Of a DNA stretch of 64,000 nucleotides, positions 55,600 through 64,000 are shown one piece after another. Below the pieces are notes generated by a model. It was not told where the DNA came from. It did no database searches and was given only the letters and a program-made list of their open reading frames with translations. Each line of letters opens with the position of its first letter. The first letter of the stretch is position 1. A program made the translations under genes and the position numbers. Source of the stretch: Deroplatys truncata (Eukaryota > Arthropoda > Insecta > Mantodea > Mantidae); assembly GCA_030765065.1 (NCBI GenBank), contig CM060983.1:50528067-50592066 (forward strand). The letters are read 5' to 3'.

Positions 55600-56003
55600 G
55601 ACTATAAATTTTTCGTGGTTTTCCCCGGGGTCGGTAGGCTAATAATAGGATGATTCCTCTTCTACCGGGACTTTTATGTTCATTTCCTTCTTTATCATCT
55701 GTTTCAGGGTTGAAGGACCAGGCGACGGTGATCGGCGCGTTGCGACTGGGCAGTGGAACGCTTTATGAAGACATCCCTGAGGTCCGTCGGGCTGCTCTCG
55801 AGAATTAGGTGATTGTGTTTGGGCTTGAGCGGTGTCGAATGCGTTTGACCTGTAAACGTTACGGACCCCGCCCATGGTTGCGACGTCGTTTCCCGGATCT
55901 CTCTCCTCACGGCTCCCCCCAGGGGTCGCGTTACAAACAAAAGGGTCGTTGCGACCTATGTGAGGTGCTCTACCCGTTTTGAGGGCCCCACCATAATATA
56001 TAA
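55600..56003 (+). mobile_element. second SINE-4 segment plus GC-rich extension
   Basis: 55600-55713 (gactataaatttttcgtggt ... ctgtttcaggg) repeats 54675-54785 at roughly 90% identity. 55714-56003 continues as GC-rich sequence (gacccctggggggagccgtg on the minus strand). It is open on the minus strand, but I recognise no protein there. Confidence 0.55.
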
Positions 56004-56389
56004 CCCTTTTTACTTTCTCTACCACGTACCTAGTAGGCATCCAACAATTTGACATCGAGATTTCACCGGAAATACATATTTTGAGACCCCCTGAATCTAA
56101 AGGTGTGTGAATCCTAGTATGTGTGTGTGCCTGAGCAGCATAACTCACTAACAATAAATAGTATAAATAACATTTCAAAGATACGACACCAAGGTTTCCA
56201 AGAATATACACCCAACTACCCTTATGATGGAAAATTTTTCGAAATCTGTGATTTACTAAAAAATTTCTCAAACGATTTTGATTAATATACCATATATTGC
56301 AGATAGTTACATGAAAAATAAAATATATATCTTTAATTTTCTGGGAATAGCCTGTGAATTCCTCTTCTTTCGGAAGAAGATGTGTAATT
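56004..56389 (+). mobile_element. family A fragment
   Basis: Starts tttttactttctctaccacg and goes through caccggaaatacatattttg, agcagcataactcactaac and tctttaattttctgggaata, and stops where LTR-B starts at 56390. Confidence 0.75.
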
Positions 56390-57119
56390 TGAGTTAGTAT
56401 TTTTAAAGCTTAAATGATTTCAGTCAAATTATATAATATAAAATATAATAACAGCCCGCCTTAAAGCAATATGTGTATAATATAATATATAAAATGCATG
56501 TAACAGTCATTGTATTAATGTTTGTATTATTATGTATATGTTCAATAGAGTTATGTGAATGTATGCATAATTTAATAATGTAGGAACTGTGAGAATAATA
56601 GGTTAAAAGTTGCTAACAATGAGGTAACAATGAGGTAGCCTTGAGGCAATAATGAATTAGAATGTTTAATAATGATACTAGTCATTCTTGGAAACAACAA
56701 TGTAATTTTTGAGACAGTTTATAAAATAGCCAATCGACAACCAGAAAGACGCTTAAGTAAAATGAAAGTATTGTATTGGAGTAAGATTAGTCAGTCAGAA
56801 ACTGAAATAGGGCAAATTGTACAAATTCAGAAGTCAGTTGCTAGCAGACAGTGTTCCTAACCGGACGCGAAACGCGTCCTCGAGAAGGTTAGTACGTATT
56901 CAGTATGAGACGAACATAATTTACGTGTTTAAAAAGTGCAAGTATTTAATAAAAGAATCTCACAGCTCTCTATATCAGTGGTGTTATTTTAATCGTTTAA
57001 AGAATTAATAAATGGAATAAAGTACAAATTATAATATGTGTAAGCCTACAGTCTTAGCCGCACTACTCCCTGCAAAGAAATCCATGTCTCTAACAATAAT
57101 ACTGACGCAGCCGAGGCAA

Positions 57120-57168
<49 letters not shown>

Positions 57169-57215
57169 ATATTTAAAGAAACAGTCAAATTACTACTTCA
57201 AGTTCGGCTCCTCCT
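56390..57215 (+). mobile_element. LTR-B copy 6 (fossil) with (CA)n(TA)n
   Basis: Starts tgagttagtatttttaaagc and contains aatgtaggaactgtgagaat, agtattgtattggagtaaga, aaaagaatctcacagctctc and gacgcagccgaggcaaacac. A (CA)n(TA)n run at 57120-57166 has grown from the aaacataaatatata segment of the family. It ends near ttcaagttcggctcc. No coding part. Confidence 0.7.
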
Positions 57216-57283
57216 AACATAAGCTTCCTCAAATGTACTATTTTCGGAAACGTTAATCTCGATTAAAATGAAGTAGATAGAAA

Positions 57284-58090
57284 CAAATCTGATGTGTTAC
57301 ACTCACGTATCTTTCTCTACTCTTGTACAAACTATTTTCACTAAAGTTTATTCTCCATATGCTACATGTTAATCGAGATATCGAGATGTTAACCTTATTG
57401 CTAATTTTCTTGTAGATGCAAGGGGAATTGGTAGGCTTTAAGCGATAGTCAAATATTTTAAGAGCTGGTTGCTATGTGGAGTATTCCATTCTCTTTGCAT
57501 TACCAGGACAAAAAAAATGTATAACGAATTTCCATTTGAGAAAAAGTATATATATTCAAAAATTTAAGAATATAACAAGCAATATCTCGAAAATGGTTAA
57601 CTCAACAACAAAAAAATTATATGACATAAATTGTGTATTTTAACGCGGTCTACATTTTTGGTGTAGTAAAATGTTGTTTATCTCTTATGGTTTACCAGTT
57701 ATGCATAAGTCGTTCACAATGAAGAATACTTTTGGAGACATTCCCAGAAAATTCGAGATATACATTTTATTTTTCATGAAAATATCTTAAACATATGATA
57801 CTAATCAAAATCGTTAGAGACATTTTTGAGAAAATTATAATGTTCGAAAAATGTTCCATGTAAAGGGCAATCTGGGGTGTGGGGATTTCCTTGAAAACCT
57901 TCGTGTCGCATCTCTGGAAGATACTGAACCTAAATACCAAGTTTGGTGTTTATCCGACTGTTCGTTTCTGAGTTATGCTGTTCACAGACACACACACGGA
58001 CATGTTTCCAAAAATGCTTTTTTTGATTCAGGGAGTCTCAAAACATGTATTTCGATGAAATCTCGGTATCGGTAGTAGAGAAAGTAAAAA
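57284..58090 (-). mobile_element. family A copy, full length, young
   Basis: From caaatctgatgtgttacact to ggtagtagagaaagtaaaaa. It is slightly shortened near its 3' end (the ttgggtggaatac block is missing). Confidence 0.88.
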
Positions 58091-58175
58091 TGTTCGTAAG
58101 AATAATTTGTATACACACTAATAACAGATATAGGGGTAGAGGAAGTCATGTAAATGAAACATATCAGATTTTTTA
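58091..58175 (+). mobile_element. short family A end fragment
   Basis: gttcgtaagaataatttgta, then ggggtagaggaagtcatgta and aatgaaacatatcagat: the last about 80 bp of the older subfamily. Confidence 0.65.
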
Positions 58176-58780
58176 TATGATATAATATATCAGGTATATA
58201 CGTGAGCTTTAATTAGAGAGAGTGGTGGGAGTGTATAGATCATATTTTTCAACTTCACTGAGTAAATTCAAAATCACTCTGGCATTTCCTGTGATGATAA
58301 TTGTAATATGATGTTCAGCTTTAACGGACACTTGGGCAGAGGCTATTGTGTGACGTATTTGTTATGATAACGATTACATCAGCGGAATCAAATAACCTGT
58401 ATGATTATAGATTGCCTCCACACAACAATAATTGGCTATCAATTAGTGGAACGTTTTAAAATATAAGTTCAGATCATATTGAAGCCATTCATAAGCGCGT
58501 ACCTTGCCAATATCACTATATGTATTATCCTAAAATATGATTCCGTAACTCATAACAGAACGATAATATGCATAATAAATAGGTTTCAGTGCATCTGTTG
58601 TTTGTAATCCATTAAGAGATATAATCACAAAAACTGACAGAACACAATATCAGGATAATTAACGCAATAGGACAGATTAAAGATTTTCAGCAATTTTTAA
58701 CAAAGTGGAGGTTTAATTCCTAAATAAATCTTATATTCTAAACACAAAATCCATTCCTATTTGTTTTTTTAAAATAAAGA
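58176..58780. other. unassigned sequence
   Basis: No repeat family, RNA or gene recognised. Confidence 0.35.
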
Positions 58781-58785
58781 AATTT

Positions 58786-59707
58786 GATATGTTACACTCA
58801 CATGACTTTCTCTACTCTTGTACAAACTACTTTTCAAACTCTTATTCTCCATCTATTTCATATTAATCGAGATAAACATTTGCAGAAAGCATCTTTTGAC
58901 ATGCAAAGAGAATTACATTTTACACACAGCGACCAATTCTAAAAATATTTGACTATCGCTTAAGGCGTACTATGTTCCCCTTGTTTTGTATTTGCAAGGG
59001 CGATATAGAAATACAGTAGCCTTTAAGCATAGACATATCTCTTAATAGCTGGTTGCTATGTGCAGCACCATTCTCTTTGCCACAGATTAATACTCTTTGC
59101 ATATCCAAGACAAAAAAATGAGTAACGAATTTTAATTTGAGAAAATAAGTATTGAAAAATTTAAGGGAATAACAAGCACTCAACAAAAAAGTGTATATGA
59201 CATAAATTGTGTACTTTAACGCGATCTACTTTTTTGTGTAGTAAAATTTTCTCTATCTCTTATGGTTTACCAGTTATGCAAAAGTCGTTCACAATGAAGA
59301 ATACTTTTGGAGACATTCCCAGAAAATTCAAGATATATATTTTATTTGTCATGAAAGTATCTTAAATATATATTTTAATCAAAATCGTTAAGAGCCATTT
59401 TTGAGAAAATTAAAGTTTTCGAAAAATGTCCCATGTAAAGGGTAATCTGGGGTGGGGGATTTTCTTGAAAACCTTCGTGTCTCATCTCTGGAAGATACTG
59501 AACCTAAATATCAAGTTTGGTGTTTATCAGACTGTTCGTTTCTGAGTAATGCTGTTCACAGACAGACACACACATAAACATGTTTCCAAAAATGCTTTTT
59601 GGGATTTAGGGGGCCTCAAAATATATATTTACGTTGACATCTCGTATCGAGTTTTTGGGTGGAATACAATACTTCTCATACTTGCTGTACTTAGTAGAGA
59701 AAGTAAG
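58786..59707 (-). mobile_element. family A copy, full length, young
   Basis: From aatttgatatgttacactca to agtagagaaagtaagaaaa. It keeps both the caaccagctattaagag block and the second gaccaattct variant, so it is one of the longer copies. Confidence 0.9.
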
Positions 59708-59754
59708 AAAAAAAAATCAAAGGAAGGAATAAATATAAATCAAGCCTTAAGAAA

Positions 59755-59830
59755 GTTGATGCACTTTTACCCATCCTTTTTAATGTATATATGGAAAATG
59801 TCATTAAAGTATGGCAGAATATTTTAAATC
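59755..59830 (+). pseudogene. possible LINE reverse-transcriptase scrap
   Basis: Reads ALLPILFNVYMENVIKVWQN, resembling the LSPxLFNxYxEDVI segment that follows the catalytic core of many non-LTR reverse transcriptases. It is only 25 residues, so chance is not excluded. Confidence 0.35.
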
Positions 59831-60188
59831 TTCTTCTGCTTTTTTCTCTGTTTACCTTTCCCGTTGTTAGAGCCTACACCCCTAGGACGTACAAGCGAGT
59901 GCCTGGGATCAGACGCCTGTCGGAGAGCACAGACTATGTATCAGAAGAACAGCCAAGATAAATGATCAACCCGAAACCTGGTATGAGATCAAAGAAGGAG
60001 ATGATATGAAATGGCGGCGAGATGAAAGAAAGGAAAGGTGATGTTAGAGCTAGGAATTTTAGGTGCAAAGTGTTGGTCAAAAAGGTGTCTAATTTGGTTG
60101 AAAATGATGCAAAGAAAAGATGCAAATTTAAAATGCCAATATCAAAACCCATTTACATGACAAATGATGACACAAAATTCACTCATGT
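59831..60188. other. unassigned sequence
   Basis: Nothing recognised. Confidence 0.3.
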
Positions 60189-60450
60189 ACAAAAAATCTG
60201 ATGTCATATATTCGCCTGACTTTATTTATCTTCTTTCGTTTATTAATGGGTATACAAAGTAGACTTATTAACACTTATTTTTCTATCTACTTCATTTTGA
60301 CCCAAATAAACCGTTACATAAATAGCTACATAATACATTTCCTTATAGAGACAAAGGGAACAGCGATAGTCAAATGTTTAAGAACTGGAGACTATATGCT
60401 GCTTTAAAATTCCATACTGTTTCAATGGAATTCCGAGAAACAAATAAATA
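60189..60450 (-). mobile_element. family A fragment, older subfamily
   Basis: aaaaatctgatgtcatatat, then cgtttattaatgggtataca, aagggaacagcgatagtcaa, ctatatgctgctttaaaatt and ccatactgtttcaatgg. Confidence 0.75.
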
Positions 60451-60920
60451 AATAAAATCTGAATAAGCAGTATACTTTCCGACACCTTCGTTACTATACC
60501 GGGATATACATTCAAACCTTACATTTATTCTCTTAACATATTTATATTTTATTACATCATTTTTTTCAGATAAAATAATTATTAACTACTCAATGACTAC
60601 AACATTATAAATTAAAATAGAAATAAAAGAAGTACAAAGAATAGAAATTACTATATTAGATAAAGGCGTAAATAAAACTTAGCCACTATCTACTCGTATT
60701 TAACTATATACACTGGGAACCAGCGAAAATGTGCTGGTAACCAGCACTAAACCCTCTACTAAACTACTATCATTCGAATAAGTTTATTTATATTTATATT
60801 TTATTTAAAATTTTCCTTCCTTAAAAATTATACATTTAAAGTTGTCTGTTTATAACATTTCATTGTTTTCATAATAATTATTTGAATTACAGTGGTTTAA
60901 CGTTTTGTTTAATTTATTTA
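60451..60920. other. AT-rich unassigned sequence
   Basis: AT-rich with no recognised feature. Confidence 0.35.
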
Positions 60921-60922
60921 TA

Positions 60923-61985
60923 CAGAATGTTCCAGAAATACGTTTACAAACTTCCGGTATGGGTTCCCTACACCACAAGAAGGAAAAAAAGTTCATATGA
61001 ACATATGTTTCATAATCATTGGTTTTCGCGTTATTCCTGTCACAATGAAAGTGTGAGTTCAACGGCCTTCGGGATGCAACCTCAAAACTTCATTTCTCCA
61101 TGCATTCATAGAAGGCGTTGACTCATTGTACTACATACGGTAGATGGCGAAGTGTTGCCATGGAGACACGTTTACGTTTGTCATTAGTCTGTCATCAACG
61201 TTTCAATTGTGTGCATGTAGTGAGTTAACTGCACGTGTTTCGTTCCACCGTGGCTGGATATTTATTTCGTGAACAGGCACACACATATTTTTATGTATTG
61301 TTGCGCGCATGGTAATGGACGCGAGGCTGCACGGCTCTATCAGATGGAGTTTCCAGACCGAAGACAACCGAGTCATCCAACCTTTGTCACTGTTTATGTC
61401 GCCTTGCTGAGACAGGAACCGTTGCACCACGGACTATTGATCGAGGAAGACCAAAAGTTGTTCGTACGCCGGAACGCGAAGAACAGCTGTTAAAGTGTGT
61501 CGAAGACGATCCAGGTATCAGTACAAGACAATTGGCTGTTGCATCTGGTACATCACACGTGACAGCATGAAGGGATAGGCAGAGGAGGACGAGTTCCATG
61601 GCCTGCACGTTCTCCCGACCTCAATCCTGTGAATTTTTACCTCTGGGGCATCTTAAACCATTGGTTTATGGAGCAGCCATCCCGGATGCAAAAACGCTTC
61701 ATCGACGAGTCATGGAAGCCTGCGAAACCATTCGACACCATCCCGGAGTTTTTGACAGAGTGCGACATTCCATGATTCGACGAGTACAGGCACGCATAGA
61801 AGCAAAAGGAGAACATTTCGAGCATTTATTATGAGTTTTGTGTGTTATAAGTGTACCACTGTGTTGATCACCTCCTGACGAGAAAACAAAGGATTATGGG
61901 ACATATGTTCATATGAACTTTTTTCCTTCTTGTGGTGTAAGGAACCCATACCCGAAGTTTGTAAAAGTATTTCTGAAACAGCCTG
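60923..61985 (+). mobile_element. Tc1/mariner-type element with about 100-bp inverted ends, internally deleted
   Basis: TA flanks (60921-60922, 61986-61987). The left end cagaatgttccagaaatacg pairs with the right end (cgtatttctggaac-type, here gtatttctgaaacagcctg). The inverted similarity extends through ttcttgtggtgtaggg and gttcatatgaacatatg to about 100 bp. The transposase keeps its N-terminal helix-turn-helix and C-terminus but lost the middle, so the copy depends on others. Confidence 0.85.
61290..61834 (+). pseudogene. transposase with DUF4817-type N-terminus, catalytic middle deleted
   Basis: The N-terminal part reads GNGREAARLYQMEFPDRRQP, then SHPTFVTVY (the insect DUF4817 helix-turn-helix), GRPKVVRTPEREEQLLKCVE and DDPGISTRQLAVASGTSHVT. 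After a stop the sequence jumps to PWPARSPDLNPVNFYLWG-like codons at about 61598-61660, which carry the last catalytic motif, and then VMEACETIRHHPGVFDRVRH and SMIRRVQARIEAKGEHFEHL. The segment that should hold the first two aspartates is missing. Frame changes occur around 61400. Confidence 0.82.
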
Positions 61986-61987
61986 TA

Positions 61988-62960
61988 TATTTATTTATGT
62001 ATTGTGTGTTTGTTTGTGTGTTTATTTATCTTATAACATTTTATTTAATCCTCATATTAATTTTTCTATTATTATCTTCTTTTTGTTTATTCTATATATA
62101 CATTTTAAATTTTATAACCATATACTAAATCTTTATCTCTTTTAACAAAACAATAAATCTTCTTTCTTTTATCATTATAAATCCACTCACTTTACTCCAC
62201 ATCATTTCACTTCACTCACATCCTCCATTTTATTCTAAGACAACCCCACCTCCAAACCTACATAAACTCCAATTCCCCCTTCTGTTAATAAGATAATAAC
62301 AAAATCTATACCTCCATGCTCTATCATCATCACAACTCCACACACTATCACTCCCAAACCATATTAACTGCACCTCCAACAATGGCGAACCTGCCACCTG
62401 CTCCTCCAACAATGGTGAACCTGCTACACAATACCAACGTCATCTCTCTTTTCCTCTTCATCCTCCATCCTCTTTCTATAATGACCACATTTCTTTTCTT
62501 CCCGTCGTAATAAAAAACCTTTTTTTTCTAATTATTCACAAATTTTGGTCTAATTAAGTATAAATGTTTCATCATAACTTCTTCTCATCTCCTCTTCATT
62601 CTCCGTCAATGTTTTTGAAAGCTATTTGTAAGCTAACCATCTCTTCACTTATCACTTATACCTCTATTTTCTCCCATATCTAAATTTTGATTTATTATTC
62701 TAATCCTCTCAGATCTTCTAACTTCCTCTATCCCTCACGGTAATTGTTCTCTCCTTGCTTTTGGTAATATATCTTTTCCCAGCTGTTTTACTTGTTAATT
62801 GTTGTAAATGTTAAATTAAATCAAGATGTATTAAAATTATATCGTCCCAAATGTTTCCTTTCTTCTATTACATGTTGGTTGTATCTATTACATTAAAAAT
62901 TGTATGTTACGGTGTGTCCCTAATCCCACAACTATCGTATATGTCGTAATTTTATTCCAA
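61988..62960. other. unassigned, pyrimidine-rich and G-poor plus strand
   Basis: From about 62150 to 62770 the plus strand has very few G residues and many C/T runs. It includes the near-duplicate ctccaacaatggcgaacctg / ctccaacaatggtgaacctg at 62371 and 62404. No gene or element recognised. Confidence 0.45.
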
Positions 62961-62962
62961 TA

Positions 62963-64000
62963 CACTATGTGATCAAAAGTATCCGGACAACCCCACAAAC
63001 ATACGTTTTTCATCTTAGGTGCATTGTGCAGCCACCTATCACCTGGTACTCATTATCCGCGACTTCAGTAGTCATTAGACATCGTGAAACAGCAGAATGG
63101 GACGCTCCGTGGAACTCACGGATTTCGAATGTGGTCACGTGATTGGGTGTCACTTGTGTCAGAAGTCTGTACGCGAGATTTCCACACTCCTAAACATTCC
63201 TAGGGCCACTGTTTCTGATGTGATAGTGAAGTGGAAACGTGAAGGGACATGAACAGCACAAAAGCGTGCAGGCCGATCTCGTCTGTTGACTGACAGAGAC
63301 CACCGACTTTTGAAGTGGGTCGTAAAGAGTAATAGGCAGACATCTATCCAGACCATCGCATAGGAATTCCAAACTGCATCAGGATCAACTCCAAGTACTA
63401 TGAAGTTAGGCGTGAGGTGAGAAACCTTGGATTCCATGGTCTAGCGGCGACTCATAAGCCGCACATCACGCAGGAAAATGCCAAACGACGCCTCGCTTGG
63501 TGTAAGGAGCTTCAACATTACACGATTGAACAGTGGCAAAACGTTGTGTGGGGTGACGAATCACGGTACACTGGCGATCCGATGGCAGGATGAGGGTATG
63601 GCGAATGCCCAGTGAACGTCGTCTGCCGGCGTGTGCAGTACCAACAGTGAAATTCGGAGGTGGTGGTGTTATGTGTGGTCGTGTTTTTCCTGGGAGGGGG
63701 TAGGCACCCCTTGTTTTGCGTGGCACGATCACAGCGCAGGCCTACATTGATATTTTAAGCACTTTCTTGCTTCCCAATGTTGAAGAGCAATTCGCGGATG
63801 GCGATTGCATCTTTCAGCACGATCGAGCATCTGTTCATACTGCACGGGCTATGGCGGAGTGGTTACACGACAATAACATCCCTGTAATGGACTGGCCTGC
63901 ACAGAGTCCTGACTTGAATCCTATAGAACACGTTTGGGATGTTTTGGAACGCCGACTTCGTGCCAGGCCTCACCGACCTACATCGATACCTCTCCTCAGT
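62963..64000 (+). mobile_element. Tc1-like transposon, 5' part (runs off the window)
   Basis: After TA (62961-62962) the end reads cactatgtgatcaaaagtat ccggaca, the classic Tc1-type terminus of insect elements. The transposase follows on the same strand. The right end lies beyond 64000. Confidence 0.9.
63097..64000 (+). pseudogene. Tc1-like transposase, broken and incomplete at the window edge
   Basis: Start at 63097: MGRSVELTDFECGHVIGCHL, then SVREISTLLNIPRATVSDVI (helix-turn-helix) and GRSRLLTDRDHRLLKWVVKS. The catalytic part shows VVWGDESRY (first Asp), CIFQHDRASVHTARAMAEWL (second Asp kept; usual Asn-Ala-Pro changed to Arg-Ala-Ser) and WPAQSPDLNPIEHVWDVLER (third acidic residue Glu, DD34E type). 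A TGA follows WKREGT, another stop lies before EFQTASG, and frames shift near 63410 and 63570-63720. The C-terminus is outside the window. Confidence 0.9.

Noticed and set aside
55639-56271. 210-codon minus-strand frame
   Set aside because: It crosses from family A into a GC-rich extension and a SINE; no domain is visible and the junctions lie inside the frame.
59934-60152. Minus frame with hydrophobic phenylalanine-rich sequence
   Set aside because: No signal or family recognised; such frames are expected in AT-rich DNA.

Overview
The window looks like intergenic DNA from a large, repeat-rich arthropod nuclear genome, most likely an insect. The signs are several mariner, Tc1, Harbinger and Tigger/pogo transposons, many tRNA-headed SINEs, two Penelope-like elements with GIY-YIG domains, several LTR families, and a nuclear mitochondrial fragment joining the 3' end of the large rRNA to tRNA-Leu(CUN), which is the arthropod arrangement. 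No intact host gene is visible. Every long reading frame belongs to a mobile element or is an accident of a repeat. I cannot fix the species; a polyneopteran (cockroach, stick insect or termite-like genome) would fit, but that is a guess.

Layout. 1-5894 is a 32/33-bp minisatellite of about 180 units with a 2,473-bp higher-order duplication. It runs directly into an old copy of the dominant repeat of the window, here called family A: a non-coding element of about 0.9 kb bounded by ACTTTCTCTAC and GTAGAGAAAGT. 6.4-7.7 kb is a full SINE (perfect 13-bp target duplication) split by an LTR. 9.4-10.6 kb is a deleted Harbinger. 11.3-12.5, 13.5-14.8, 18.8-19.5, 39.8-40.6, 48.1-49.8, 60.9-62.0 and 63.0-64.0 kb hold Tc1/mariner-type elements in different states. 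16.4-16.8 kb is a foldback insertion carrying a tRNA-like sequence. 17.1-17.8 kb is a Tigger remnant. 20.4-25.2, 36.6-37.3 and 56.4-57.2 kb carry LTRs of one family (LTR-B). 33.7-35.7 kb holds the mitochondrial fragment and a Penelope-like element cut by a family A copy. 41.4-45.4 kb is a short LTR retrotransposon (LTR-C) with one coiled-coil gag-like frame, and relatives lie at 52.4-53.0 and 54.8-55.6 kb. 45.4-46.4 kb has a SINE and another LTR with its polypurine tract. 50.8 kb has a heat-shock-like promoter arrangement on the minus strand. The rest is mostly decayed family A copies.

The elements work as a layered record rather than as a pathway. Family A came in waves, because old diverged copies and young near-identical ones coexist. 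Mariner, Tigger, SINE and LTR elements landed inside the older copies, while a young family A copy landed inside a Penelope-like element. The most interesting points are the apparent birth of the minisatellite from family A sequence, family A itself, the tRNA-bearing foldback element, the palindromic mariner, the inverted-repeat Penelope-like element inside a mariner, and PBS-like motifs repeated at the 3' ends of two LTR families.
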